DNA of 64,000 nt from contig NZ_JARFXX010000005.1 in NCBI RefSeq assembly GCF_029218125.1, forward strand, positions 1-64,000, given 5' to 3'. Positions 24,883-33,559 of this stretch are shown piece by piece. The translations under genes and the position numbers were made by a program. This DNA comes from Oscillibacter faecalis_A. GTDB lineage: Bacteria > Bacillota > Clostridia > Oscillospirales > Oscillospiraceae. Within the stretch, counting starts at the first letter, position 1. The number at the start of each line of letters is the position of its first letter. The notes beneath the pieces are model-generated. The model saw only the letters and a program-made list of their open reading frames with translations. It had not been told where the DNA came from and ran no database searches.

Positions 24883-27068
24883 TCGAACGCTTTGCCATCG
24901 CGGGCTACGCGCGCATTTCGGTGGACGAGGAACTGGACCGCGACAATGTATCCATCGAGAACCAAAAGGCTATCATCGAAGATTTTGTGAAGCACCGCTT
25001 CCCCGACAGTACGCTGACCTTCTACGAGGATCGGGACCGCTCCGGCTACACCTTCGAGCAGCGGGAGGGTTATCAGGAAATGCGGCGCGGGCTGATGAGC
25101 CACAAGTACGACATTCTTATTGTCAAAGACTTCTCCCGTTTCTCCCGCCGCAATTCCCGCGGTTTGGTGGAGTTGGAAGACCTGCGGGACGTCGGTGTGC
25201 GTATCATCTCCATTGGAGACAACATTGACTTCCCAAACGACGATGACTGGCTGAAAATCCAGTTCCAGTTTCTCATCAACGAAATGCCAGTGACGGACAC
25301 CAGCAAGAAGGTAAAGTCCGTCATCCGCCGCCGTCAGGCTGACGGCGCGTGGCTGTGCGCCGCGCCCTATGGCTACATCCTCAATAAACAAAAGCAGTTT
25401 GAGATCGTCCCCACGGAGGCGGAGATCGTGCGGGAAATCTTCCAGCTCTATCTGGACGGCTGGGGATATAAGAAAATCGCCAACCACCTGACAGATACTG
25501 GTGTGCCCACCCCTCGGATGTCAGAGCAGCTTCGCAAAGAGGCGGAGGGGGAGGAATTCCGCCGCACGGTGAAAAAGGACTGGGCTATTGTCACGGTGCA
25601 GGGTATTCTGGACAACGATTTTTACATCGGGACCCTGCGGCAGGGCAAGCACACCCGTGCCAAAATCAACGGTAAGGACGTCAAGCGGGATGAGTTGGAA
25701 CACATCGTCATTGAACACCACCATCAGGCTATTATCGACTACCGCACCTTTGCCACCGTCCGCGCCCTGCGGGAACAGCGCTCTACCAACCACTACCGCG
25801 GGAAGAAAATCAATGACAATGTGTATTCAGGTTTTCTGGAGTGCGGCGACTGCGGCAGTCCCATGTTTGCTATGAGCCGCCGGGATCTGCGCCCCGCCTA
25901 CACCTGCGGCACCTATCACCGCCGGGGACTGTCCGGCTGCACCAGTCACCACATCCGGGTAGACAGGCTGGACGAACTGATGAAGCTATATCTCAAAAAG
26001 GTAAAGGACAACTCCGCAAATATGCTGGAGCGTCTCAACGCCGACCTTGCTCACGAGCAGGAGGACATAAGTGAAACGGAACGCACTGCGGAGAATCTGG
26101 AAACCCTGCTGCTGGACGCACAGGAGGAACTGAAAGCCACCAAGCGCCAGCGTATCCGGGATATGGCGCGGCACCCGGAGCAGGAGGCCATTTTGGAGGA
26201 GACCTATGACGAGCTGGAGCATGACCTGATTCAGCGCATCAACGGCTTGCAAAATCAGCTTCAAATGGCGGCGGACAAACGCAATACCATTATCCAAGTG
26301 AACCGTGCGGCGAAAACCGCCATGGAGGTCTTTGATGACCTGCTAAGCAAGGAACATCTTGACCGCAAGGATCTACAGCTTATCATTGAGAAAATCAAGG
26401 TCTATGAGGATCATCTGGAAATTCGGCTGAAAGCCGACATTGACTGTCTGCTCCGCTGCGGAGAGCTGCCGCATGAGGAGAACTTCGTTGCCGCCATGGC
26501 CCGTCAGGGGGGCAACGTAAATTTTCCTGACGGCACGGGAGATATCTCAACCATTACCATCGTCCAAAGCGCAAAAATGCGTCCGGACAAGGTCTTTCGT
26601 GCCAATGTTATCAGCAACGGCGACCCTCTGGAGATTTATACAAGCCGGGACGGCGAGGTCATTTTCAAAAAGTATTCCCTGATGGGCGGCGTGGAGGATT
26701 TTGCCGCCCAGCTCTGCGAGACCATGAGCCGCTCCACGGGGGCCATCTGCGCCGTGACGGACCGGGATACCGTTATCGCCGTGGCTGGCGGCGCCAAGCG
26801 GGAGTTGCTGGGGAAGCGCATCTCCGCGCAGTTAGAGCAGATCATGGAAAACCGCCGGATTTACCAGTATGACGGTCAGAACCAGCCGGTGCCGGTGTCC
26901 GACAGCAGCGACCGTCTCATGACTGTAGTGGCGGCGCCGATTCTCTCAGAGGGCGATCTGCTGGGGCTGGTGCTGTTCATCGGGGACGGTCAATCCGCTT
27001 CCGGCGACGCAGAATATAAGCTGGCGCAGACCATTGCCGCGTTTTTGGGCCGCCACATGGAAAGCTGA
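24879..27068 (+). CDS. large serine recombinase fused in frame to SpoVT C-terminus
   Basis: A 729-codon frame. Residues 1-150 are the resolvase catalytic domain ('IAGYARISVDEE' with the nucleophilic Ser, 'ILIVKDFSRFSRR'). Next comes the recombinase domain ('PYGYILN...EIVREIFQLYLDGWGYKKIANHL'), a zinc ribbon ('CGDCGSPMFAM...YTCGTYHRRGLSGC') and a coiled coil. At residue 581 the frame enters 'GDPLEIYTSRDGEVIFKKYS', which is SpoVT from its residue 31 to its natural end. The last 146 residues are thus chromosomal SpoVT (GAF-like domain), joined by integration. After excision the recombinase would instead end with the 25-residue tail now at 7382-7459. Whether the 146-residue SpoVT tail alters activity is unknown. 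Confidence 0.92.
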   Translation: MIERFAIAGYARISVDEELDRDNVSIENQKAIIEDFVKHRFPDSTLTFYEDRDRSGYTFEQREGYQEMRRGLMSHKYDILIVKDFSRFSRRNSRGLVELEDLRDVGVRIISIGDNIDFPNDDDWLKIQFQFLINEMPVTDTSKKVKSVIRRRQADGAWLCAAPYGYILNKQKQFEIVPTEAEIVREIFQLYLDGWGYKKIANHLTDTGVPTPRMSEQLRKEAEGEEFRRTVKKDWAIVTVQGILDNDFYIGTLRQGKHTRAKINGKDVKRDELEHIVIEHHHQAIIDYRTFATVRALREQRSTNHYRGKKINDNVYSGFLECGDCGSPMFAMSRRDLRPAYTCGTYHRRGLSGCTSHHIRVDRLDELMKLYLKKVKDNSANMLERLNADLAHEQEDISETERTAENLETLLLDAQEELKATKRQRIRDMARHPEQEAILEETYDELEHDLIQRINGLQNQLQMAADKRNTIIQVNRAAKTAMEVFDDLLSKEHLDRKDLQLIIEKIKVYEDHLEIRLKADIDCLLRCGELPHEENFVAAMARQGGNVNFPDGTGDISTITIVQSAKMRPDKVFRANVISNGDPLEIYTSRDGEVIFKKYSLMGGVEDFAAQLCETMSRSTGAICAVTDRDTVIAVAGGAKRELLGKRISAQLEQIMENRRIYQYDGQNQPVPVSDSSDRLMTVVAAPILSEGDLLGLVLFIGDGQSASGDAEYKLAQTIAAFLGRHMES
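26619..26626. other. right attachment core (GGCGACCC)
   Basis: Identical in sequence and reading frame to 7373-7380. It is the junction between the recombinase gene and the SpoVT C-terminal coding part. Confidence 0.75.
26619..27068 (+). pseudogene. spoVT: spoVT, 3' fragment (codons 31-179)
   Basis: From GDP onward the translation follows SpoVT: 'LEIYTSRDGEVIFKKYS', 'VTDRDTVIAVAGGAKRELLG', and the end 'LAQTIAAFLGRHMES', the GAF-like sensor domain. Joining codons 1-33 (7283-7381) to this part gives 179 codons, the normal SpoVT length (178 in B. subtilis). No ribosome site or start of its own is visible, so in the integrated state it is expressed only as the recombinase fusion. Confidence 0.92.
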
Positions 27069-27097
27069 TGCCTGCACAGAGCGCAGCAATTTGAAAG

Positions 27098-27146
27098 GAA
27101 ACGATAAGAGCCGCAGCCCGATATGGGCTGCGGCTCTTATCGTTTC
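27098..27146. terminator. bidirectional terminator after spoVT
   Basis: A perfect 22-bp stem (27098-27119 / 27125-27146) with a 5-base loop. It lies between the spoVT 3' end and the convergent gene at 27163. Confidence 0.9.
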
Positions 27147-27162
27147 AGAATATTGTGGGGAC

Positions 27163-27489
27163 TTATTCTTCACCGTAGACCTCTTTTGCCATACGGAACA
27201 CGGCCCATGCCTTGGGCCAGCCGCAGTAAAAGGCGGCGTGGGTGATGATCTCCGCCATTTCCTCCTTGGTGATGCCGTTTTTCTTGGCGCTTATCAGGTG
27301 ATAGCGGAAGGACTCGTCCGTCAACCCCTGCGCCATCAGTGCCACAACAGTGACAAGAGAACGGTCCCGGAGGGAGAGCTGCTCCTCCCGGCTCCATACC
27401 TGACCGAACAGAACATCGTCATTCAGCTCGGCGAATTTAGGGGCGAACGTGCCTAACTGGTCCCGCCCCGCGGTCTGCCTGACTGCCAT
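27163..27489 (-). CDS. carboxymuconolactone decarboxylase family protein
   Basis: A 108-aa AhpD/CMD-fold protein: 'LSLRDRSLVTVVALMAQG', 'FRYHLISAKKNGITKEEMAEIITHAAFYCGWPKAWAVF'. The C-x-x-C redox pair of AhpD is absent (only one Cys, in 'FYCGWP'), so it is closer to the decarboxylase/unknown subgroup. It lies 12 bp downstream of a cupin gene, a frequent pairing in gut Clostridia. The substrate is unknown. Confidence 0.88.
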   Translation of the reverse strand: MAVRQTAGRDQLGTFAPKFAELNDDVLFGQVWSREEQLSLRDRSLVTVVALMAQGLTDESFRYHLISAKKNGITKEEMAEIITHAAFYCGWPKAWAVFRMAKEVYGEE

Positions 27490-27501
27490 ATCGTATCCTC
27501 C

Positions 27502-27933
27502 TTACAGCTTGCTGTATTCCTCGTCCGTCACTGGCTCGCACCATTCGTTCCGGCAGCCCTCGCCGGGGACCTCCACGGCGATATGGCTGAACCAGCTGTC
27601 CTTTTTCGCGCCGTGCCAGTGCTTCACCTCGGCGGGAATCATCACCACGCTGCCGGTGGTCAGGCTCACGGCGGGCTTGCCGGCCTCCTGATACCAGCCC
27701 TCACCGGCGGTGCACAGCAAAAGCTGCCCGCCGCCCTTTTCGGCATGATGGATGTGCCAGTTGTTGCGGCAGCCCGGCTCAAAGGTCACATTGGCGGCGA
27801 ACAGGCCGCCCTTGGGGTCCGTCAGGGGGTTGAGGAAGGAATTTCCAATAAAATACTGGGCATAGGCGGTGTTGGGAGTGCCGGTGCCGAACATATTCGC
27901 TTTTTCAAATGCGTCCTGATTTTGATATTTCAT
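27502..27933 (-). CDS. cupin domain protein
   Basis: A 143-aa single-domain cupin. Metal-ligand motif 1 is 'CRNNWHIHHAEKGGGQLLLC' and motif 2 'GSVVMIPAEVKHWHGAK', giving three or four His and a Glu-free first motif. It starts at ATG 27933 with a GGAGGGAAAC-type site. It is co-transcribed with the CMD-like gene, suggesting one small oxidoreductive or decarboxylating pathway. Confidence 0.88.
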   Translation of the reverse strand: MKYQNQDAFEKANMFGTGTPNTAYAQYFIGNSFLNPLTDPKGGLFAANVTFEPGCRNNWHIHHAEKGGGQLLLCTAGEGWYQEAGKPAVSLTTGSVVMIPAEVKHWHGAKKDSWFSHIAVEVPGEGCRNEWCEPVTDEEYSKL

Positions 27934-27950
27934 GCTGTTTCCCTCCGTAT

Positions 27951-28628
27951 TTATTTCTTCACGGCGTAGCGCAGCCAAACGGCGCCGCTGCCGTACTGCC
28001 GGACAGAATTGAGCTTCAGCTCCGTGACAGGCCGTTCCATGGGAAGACCGTCAAACACGGCGGGCATTCCGCCCCGACCGTCGATTCCAGCGCCGATCAG
28101 CACACTGACCTCGTCCAGCAGACCTGCCGCCAGAAATCCGGCGTTGATATGCCCGCCGCCCACAACGGCCATGCGCTCTACGCCGAACTGCTCCGCAAGG
28201 ATTTCACAGGTCCGGGGCAGGTCGATTTTCGTTTCACCGCAGGCAATCCAGGAGATGTTCTGTGCGTCCAGATAGGCAAGGTACTCCCGGCTTACCTGCT
28301 GGCTGGTGAGAATCAGCAACGGGCGCTCGCCCTCCGGCACCTCCCACAGCAGTGTGCCCTTTGTATCCGCAATGATCTCGTACCCGGCGGCAGCGGTCTT
28401 TTTGGAAAAGCCCTCCCGCCCGAAGGGAGTGACGGTCTCGCTGTGAAATACGCCGGGGCCTGCCAGCTCCAGCTCCGCCGTGACCCGACCGCTGACGCGG
28501 GTGGGGGCGTTCAGGGCATCCAGCGTGTCATAATATTCCTGCACGCCCGGCAGATGCTCCGTCATGGCGCAGTCGATACGGCCATCCACAGAGGTCATCA
28601 TGTGGCAGATGATATACGGCTTCTTCAT
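27951..28628 (-). CDS. RibD C-terminal/dihydrofolate reductase-like protein
   Basis: A 225-aa NADPH-dependent reductase fold: 'PYIICHMMTSVDGRID' at the start, 'GRVTAELE', 'RMAVVGGGHINAGFLAAGLLDEVSVLIGAGIDGRGG' for the nucleotide-binding loop. No deaminase domain, so it is not a full RibD. ATG 28628 has AAGGAGG. It heads the three-gene minus operon with the cupin and CMD genes. Confidence 0.88.
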   Translation of the reverse strand: MKKPYIICHMMTSVDGRIDCAMTEHLPGVQEYYDTLDALNAPTRVSGRVTAELELAGPGVFHSETVTPFGREGFSKKTAAAGYEIIADTKGTLLWEVPEGERPLLILTSQQVSREYLAYLDAQNISWIACGETKIDLPRTCEILAEQFGVERMAVVGGGHINAGFLAAGLLDEVSVLIGAGIDGRGGMPAVFDGLPMERPVTELKLNSVRQYGSGAVWLRYAVKK

Positions 28629-28737
28629 CGGTATAGCCTCCTTGTGTGCCTGCCCTCCGTGCGGAAGCAGCAGGACGATTTGTTCGGGAATTACTATACA
28701 ACTTAAAATGAACTTTAAGTCAAGAGGGAATTTGGAT

Positions 28738-30606
28738 TTATTCGGACAAATCGCCGGAGGCAGTGTGCTCCGTCCCGGCGGTGTTACCCTCGTGGAAATG
28801 GAGCCATACGGCGTGGGCCGTGTTTTTCGGCAGAATCGCTGCCAGTGTCTCCTCATCCGCCTCCCGAATGGCCCGGATGGTGCCAAGACGCCGCTTCAGC
28901 TCCGCCTGCCGCTTGGTGCCGAGACCGGGAATGCCATCCAGCGCGGAGCGCATGGTGCTCTTGGTGTGGCGCTGGTGGTGATAGGTGATGGCAAAGCGGT
29001 GGGTCTCCTCCTGAATTTGGCCGATAAGGGAGAAAACCGCCTGCTGATTTACGATTCCGATCTCCCGCCCCTCCGGCGTTACCAGCGCGCGGGTGCGGTG
29101 GCGGTCATCCTTTACCATGCCGAAAATGGGGATGGTACAGCCGAAGGACTGCGCCACCTCCAGCGCGGTGTTGGCATGGGTGATGCCGCCATCGATCAAA
29201 AAGACATCCGGCAGGGGCAGGAATTTTTCGTCCCCGTCCGCTGCCCGCTGCAATCTCCGGCGCAGCACCTCCCGCATAGAGGCGTAATCGTCCGGGTGGC
29301 CCTCCGTCAGCTCCTTGATCTGGAAGCGGCGGTAGGCGGATTTCAGAGGCCTTCCGCCCTGAAAGACCACCATAGAGGCCACAATGTCGCTGCTGCCGGT
29401 GTTGGAAATATCGAAAGACTCCATCCGCTTGGGCGGTTGGGGGAGATTCAGCATTTTTTGCAGCAGCTCCAGCGTATAGGCTGTTTTTTCCTCGGCGGTG
29501 GTGGCCCGCTGCACCTCCTCCTGCGCGTTGCGGATGGCCATATCCGCCAGCGTGGACTTTTCGCCCCGCTGGGGTACATGGACCCAGACCTTGTGCCCGG
29601 CCCGCTGCGTCAGTGCCTCAGACAGCTCCTCACAGTCACCAGTGTCCACGCAGAGTAGAATCTCGTGGGGGAGAATGGCCCGTGGCAGATAGTATTGGGC
29701 GGTGACTGCCGCCAGCAGCTCTGCCGCCGTTTCCTCCATGGGGGCGTTCAGCAGCTCTGTTTCGCGGCCTGCTAAATTGCCGCCCTCCATGTGGAGCACA
29801 GCGTAGCCGCTTTTGCCCGCGCCACGGAACACGCCCCATACATCGGTGTCGGCGCACAGGCCGGCAATGACCGTTTGCTTTTTGCTCAGGGCACTGATGG
29901 CCTGAATCCGGTCCCGAAGCTGGGCCGCCTGCTCAAAGCGCAGCGCCTCGGCCTCCGTCTCCATGTCGGCGGTCATGTCTCGAATCAACTGCTTGGAGCG
30001 GCCCTCCAAAAGCTGACAGGCCTGCTCAATGCGGCGGTCATAGTCCGCCTCCGGCATTTCCGGGCGGCAAAAACCGTCGCACCGGCCCATGTGGAAATTC
30101 AGGCAGGGCCGCTCCGCGCCGATGTCCCTTGGAAACTGGCGGCGGCAGGTGGGGAGCCGCAGTGCCTGACATACGGCGTCGATGGCCTGCCGGGTCTCAA
30201 AGCGCCCGCCGAAGGGGCCGAAATATTTCGCCCCGTCATTGGCAGGGCGGTTCACCATGGTGAATTTGGGATAGCGCCCCCGGCCCAGCCGGACAAAGGG
30301 GTAGCCCTTGTCATCCTTCAGCAGAATGTTGTAGCGGGGCATATGCCGCTTGATGAGGGAATTTTCCAGCACAAGGGCCTCAAATTCGCTGGAGACGAAA
30401 ATTGTGTCAAAATGGTCCACCTGACTGACCATTTGCCGGGTTTTCAGGGTGTGGGAGGCGCTGTCCTGAAAATATTGGCTGACGCGGTTCTTCAGCTTTT
30501 TCGCCTTGCCGACATATATGACCTTCCCGGTCCGGTCCATCATCAGATAGACCCCCGGCTGCAAAGGCAGATCGTTGGCCTTTTCCCGCAGCTCATCCTT
30601 TGTCAT
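28738..30606 (-). CDS. uvrC: excinuclease ABC subunit C
   Basis: A 622-aa UvrC. N-terminal GIY-YIG nuclease ('LPLQPGVYLMMDRTGKVIYVGKAKKLKNRVSQYF'), a UVR motif ('LIRDMTADMETEAEALRFEQAAQLRDRI'), and the C-terminal RNase H-like nuclease ('FDISNTGSSDIVASMVVF'), ending with a helix-hairpin-helix region ('LDGIPGLGTKRQAELKRRLG'). It makes both incisions in nucleotide excision repair with UvrAB. Normal length. Confidence 0.97.
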   Translation of the reverse strand: MTKDELREKANDLPLQPGVYLMMDRTGKVIYVGKAKKLKNRVSQYFQDSASHTLKTRQMVSQVDHFDTIFVSSEFEALVLENSLIKRHMPRYNILLKDDKGYPFVRLGRGRYPKFTMVNRPANDGAKYFGPFGGRFETRQAIDAVCQALRLPTCRRQFPRDIGAERPCLNFHMGRCDGFCRPEMPEADYDRRIEQACQLLEGRSKQLIRDMTADMETEAEALRFEQAAQLRDRIQAISALSKKQTVIAGLCADTDVWGVFRGAGKSGYAVLHMEGGNLAGRETELLNAPMEETAAELLAAVTAQYYLPRAILPHEILLCVDTGDCEELSEALTQRAGHKVWVHVPQRGEKSTLADMAIRNAQEEVQRATTAEEKTAYTLELLQKMLNLPQPPKRMESFDISNTGSSDIVASMVVFQGGRPLKSAYRRFQIKELTEGHPDDYASMREVLRRRLQRAADGDEKFLPLPDVFLIDGGITHANTALEVAQSFGCTIPIFGMVKDDRHRTRALVTPEGREIGIVNQQAVFSLIGQIQEETHRFAITYHHQRHTKSTMRSALDGIPGLGTKRQAELKRRLGTIRAIREADEETLAAILPKNTAHAVWLHFHEGNTAGTEHTASGDLSE

Positions 30607-30679
30607 CCAATCACCACCCGATCATCATTTTACCCACAGTGTAGCAAAAAAGACACACCGGCGCAAGAGCGTAAGAAAA

Positions 30680-30703
30680 CCGCCCCTGCAAAAGCAGAGG
30701 CGG
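30680..30703 (-). terminator. terminator after HPr
   Basis: The stem CCGCCCCTGC / GCAGAGGCGG has a single mismatch and an AAAA loop. On the minus strand it is followed by TTTTC, 16 bp after the HPr stop. Confidence 0.7.
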
Positions 30704-30719
30704 CTGATGTAGCGTTTGC

Positions 30720-30983
30720 TTATTCGCCGAAGTTGTCCTTTACCAGCTCTACCAGAGCGCCGACAGCTTCCTTTTCGTCCGTGCCATCCGCGATCAGGGT
30801 GATCTTGGTGCCCTTTACAATGCCAAGGGACAAAACGCCCAGCAGGCTCTTGGCGTTGACGCGGCGGTCATCCTTTTCCACCCAGATGCCGCTTTTGAAT
30901 TCGTTGGCCTTCTGAATGAAGAAGGTTGCGGGTCTGGCGTGCAGACCTACCTCGTTATTAACGGTGATTTCCTGTGTATACAT
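30720..30983 (-). CDS. ptsH: HPr phosphocarrier protein
   Basis: An 87-aa HPr. 'GLHARPATFF' carries His15, which receives phosphate from Enzyme I, and 'AKSLLGVLSLG' carries Ser46, the HPr-kinase site. With both residues present it can serve sugar phosphotransfer and carbon catabolite control. Single gene with its own terminator. Confidence 0.96.
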   Translation of the reverse strand: MYTQEITVNNEVGLHARPATFFIQKANEFKSGIWVEKDDRRVNAKSLLGVLSLGIVKGTKITLIADGTDEKEAVGALVELVKDNFGE

Positions 30984-31142
30984 GATACAGCTCTCCTTTT
31001 CTATACCAAGTAGTTCCTCATCTTAACCAAAGAGGTGTGCTCCACCAGTTTTCTAATGCTTACTATACCTGTTTTTTTCCGTCCCGTCAACGGCGAATTT
31101 CACAAACATTTCAGGCGAAATGTCAAACGCCCGCCATAGAAA

Positions 31143-31174
31143 GCGTCAAGGTTCCCAAAAGGGAGCCTTGACGC
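31143..31174 (-). terminator. terminator after rubrerythrin
   Basis: GCGTCAAGG-TCCC / GGGA-CCTTGACGC with an AAAA loop, 13 bp past the stop at 31188. Confidence 0.75.
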
Positions 31175-31187
31175 ATAAAATGACTTC

Positions 31188-31721
31188 TCAATAATTTTCC
31201 GCCTTGATTTGGAAATAGGACTGGGGATGATGGCACACCGGGCACACGGCTGGGGCCTCCACGGCCAGCTCCACATGGCCGCAGTTGCGGCAGAACCAGA
31301 GAACCTTGTTGCCCTTTTTGAAGACCTCACCGTTTTTCAGATTTTCCAGCAGTTTCAGATAACGCTCCTCGTGGGCCTTTTCGATTCTGGCAACGCCCTC
31401 GAACTGAGCGGCCAGCTCCAAAAAGCCCTCCTCCTCGGCGGTGCGGGCCATTTCGGCGTACATACTGGTCCACTCCTCGTTCTCTCCGGCAGCGGCGGCC
31501 ACCAGATTTTCGGCGGTGGTGCCGATGCCATCCAACGCCTTGAACCACAGCTTTGCGTGCTCTTTTTCGTTCAGGGCCGTTTCCTGAAACAGAGCCGCGA
31601 TCTGCTCGTAGCCCTCCTTTTTCGCCTTGCTGGCATAGTAGTCATACTTGTTCCGGGCCTGAGACTCTCCGGCAAACGCCTTCCACAGATTGGCCTCCGT
31701 TTTGCTTCCCTTCAATTCCAT
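31188..31721 (-). CDS. rbr: rubrerythrin
   Basis: A 177-aa rubrerythrin. The ferritin-like four-helix domain has the ExxH pairs ('AFAGESQARNKYDYY', 'LNEKEHAKLWF', 'RIEKAHEERYL') that hold the di-iron site, and the rubredoxin tail has 'FCRNCG...CPVCHHPQ' for one Fe(Cys)4. It reduces hydrogen peroxide in anaerobes. I take ATG 31721 (GGAGC upstream) over the longer frame. Confidence 0.95.
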   Translation of the reverse strand: MELKGSKTEANLWKAFAGESQARNKYDYYASKAKKEGYEQIAALFQETALNEKEHAKLWFKALDGIGTTAENLVAAAAGENEEWTSMYAEMARTAEEEGFLELAAQFEGVARIEKAHEERYLKLLENLKNGEVFKKGNKVLWFCRNCGHVELAVEAPAVCPVCHHPQSYFQIKAENY

Positions 31722-31884
31722 ATTTCTGCTCCTTTCCAAATTCATAATTAGAAATTATTCCTGATAATTGTATTATACAGGAAGAAAACAGATAAAGCAA
31801 CTGTTTTTTCCTGATTGGTTTGCCTTCCAATGGGGAAAATAGGCGTGGGTATCGCATTGACTCCGCAGAAAAGGAGGAAAGAGG

Positions 31885-32193
31885 ATGAAACGAAGCGTTT
31901 CGATTTTGCTGGCAGCCTTGACGCTGGCGCTGGCGCTCAGCTCCTGCGGCAGCAAAAATAGCGGGAACACAACCGATGACAGCCATCAGCAGGAGAGCGG
32001 GATGCTGGACCGGGATGACAATACCGTTACCGCGCCGGACACCAATCCGGGTCAGTCTCCGGCCAATACCGATGAATCCGTAACGGAGGGCGTTCCCATG
32101 GACCAGATGCTGGAAAACGCCAAGGCCCGTGACCGGGACGGTGATCTGCTGGACGGCGAAAACGCCGTTACCCCCGGCGCCGACCGCTGGTAG
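31885..32193 (+). CDS. small putative lipoprotein
   Basis: A 102-aa protein with a lipoprotein signal ('ILLAALTLALALSSC', lipobox LSSC, predicted Cys20-21) and a polar, Asp/Asn/Ser-rich mature part without predicted fold. AGGAGG-type site upstream of ATG 31885. Function unknown. Confidence 0.75.
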   Translation: MKRSVSILLAALTLALALSSCGSKNSGNTTDDSHQQESGMLDRDDNTVTAPDTNPGQSPANTDESVTEGVPMDQMLENAKARDRDGDLLDGENAVTPGADRW

Positions 32194-32323
32194 GGCAGTG
32201 GGCTTCAAAGAGACAGGCATCGGCTGCCGGAGCTTCACCGGCGGCGGATGCTTTCTCTTTTCCAGCGGACATTTTTCTGCTATAATAACAGCAAATACAT
32301 TTCAGTCCGACAGGAGGCGCTTT

Positions 32324-33025
32324 ATGGCCAACAGCTTCAGCATGGAACCCATCGCCCACATCCGCAGTGATTTTGCCGAAAAGTTCGGCGTTCCCCGGCA
32401 GAGCGGTCTGGTGGACGCGCTGGAGGCATCCATCGTATTTACACCGCCCTACCGCAGCCCGGACGCCCTCCGGGGACTGGAGGATTTTTCCCACCTCTGG
32501 CTCATCTGGGTTTTTGACCGGGCGATTCGGGAGAGCTGGTCTCCCACAGTCCGCCCGCCCCGGCTGGGGGGAAATGCCCGTATGGGCGTGTTCGCCACCC
32601 GCTCACCCTTCCGGCCCAACCCCATCGCGCTGTCCTGTGTGAAGCTGGAGGGCATCGAGCAGACCGCCGAGGGGCCGGTGCTCCGGGTGCGGGGTGCCGA
32701 TTTAGTGGACGGCACGCCGATTTTGGATATCAAGCCCTACATCCCATACGCCGACTGCCACCCGGACGCGCTGGGCGGCTTTGCCGCTGTACCGGCAGGG
32801 GAGAGCCTGACGGTGGAGATTCCGCCGGAGCTGCTGGAACGGATTCCGGCCCAGCGGCGGGAGGCGCTGCGGGGCGTGCTGGCACAGGACCCCCGGCCCC
32901 ATTACCAAAATGACCCGAACCGCGTTTACGGCTTTCCTTTTGCCGGAATGGAGGTGCGCTTCACGGTAGAGGGGAAGATCCTCCGCGTCCGGGATATCCT
33001 GCCCGCCAAGCCTGAAAAGGAATGA
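32324..33025 (+). CDS. trmO: tRNA t6A37 methyltransferase TrmO (TsaA family)
   Basis: A 233-aa TsaA/TrmO protein. 'MEPIAHIRSDFAEKFGVPRQSGL', 'LEDFSHLWLIWVF', 'GVFATRSPFRPNPIALSCVKL', 'LDIKPYIPYAD' are diagnostic. It would methylate N6-threonylcarbamoyladenosine at position 37 of tRNA-Thr using S-adenosylmethionine. A C-terminal extension of about 70 residues is usual. AGGAGG sits 7 bp before ATG 32324. Confidence 0.92.
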   Translation: MANSFSMEPIAHIRSDFAEKFGVPRQSGLVDALEASIVFTPPYRSPDALRGLEDFSHLWLIWVFDRAIRESWSPTVRPPRLGGNARMGVFATRSPFRPNPIALSCVKLEGIEQTAEGPVLRVRGADLVDGTPILDIKPYIPYADCHPDALGGFAAVPAGESLTVEIPPELLERIPAQRREALRGVLAQDPRPHYQNDPNRVYGFPFAGMEVRFTVEGKILRVRDILPAKPEKE

Positions 33026-33105
33026 CCGTTCGGAATTTCACTTGTAATTTGATAACATAGTGGTAAAATTGGTTTATCGGAACATATTTGACGGGAGGCG
33101 TTTTT

Positions 33106-33543
33106 ATGCTGATATCCACAAGAGGACGTTATGCGCTGCGAATCATGCTGGAGCTGGCGCAATACGATAGAGGAAAGTACATTCCGCTGCCCCTGATCGC
33201 GGAGCGGCAGGAGATATCCGAAAAGTATTTGGAGAGCATCATTTCCGTGCTGGGCAAGGCCGGACTTGTGGAGGGCCTGCGGGGCAAAGGCGGCGGCTAT
33301 CGCCTCAGCCGGGAGCTGAAGGACTACTCCGTGGGGGAGATTCTGCGGCTGTCCGAGGGGTCGCTGGCCCCGGTTGCCTGTCTGGACGGTGAGGTGAACC
33401 GTTGCCCCCGGGCGGAAAAGTGCCAGACGCTCCCGGTCTGGGAAAAGCTGGACGAGCTCATTAACGGCTATCTGGACAGCATTTCGTTGGCAGACCTGCT
33501 GCATCAGGTCAAGGATACGGATGTGGGGCCGTGCTGTCTGTAA
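33106..33543 (+). CDS. Rrf2-family regulator (CymR/IscR-like)
   Basis: A 145-aa winged-helix protein: 'MLISTRGRYALRIMLELAQ' and 'RQEISEKYLESIISVLGKAGLVEGLRGKGGGYRLSR'. It keeps three cysteines at 92, 100 and 106 in a loop like the [2Fe-2S] site of IscR (C92/C98/C104), so it may sense Fe-S or cysteine status. It lies just upstream of the cysK operon, whose promoter contains a perfect palindrome, its likely operator. Confidence 0.92.
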   Translation: MLISTRGRYALRIMLELAQYDRGKYIPLPLIAERQEISEKYLESIISVLGKAGLVEGLRGKGGGYRLSRELKDYSVGEILRLSEGSLAPVACLDGEVNRCPRAEKCQTLPVWEKLDELINGYLDSISLADLLHQVKDTDVGPCCL

Positions 33544-33559
33544 AAAAATTATAAACCTA

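Larger units (their letters stand above)
7374..26620. mobile_element. IME-2, integrated inside spoVT
   Basis: About 19.25 kb bounded by GGCGACCC copies and by the two halves of spoVT. It contains a serine recombinase at its right end, MobC, a relaxase, a RepA-like ATPase, HTH regulators and a type III restriction-modification operon as cargo. There are no type IV secretion genes, so it would depend on a helper for transfer. It is independent of IME-1: different recombinase class, different relaxase and different target. Confidence 0.9.
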
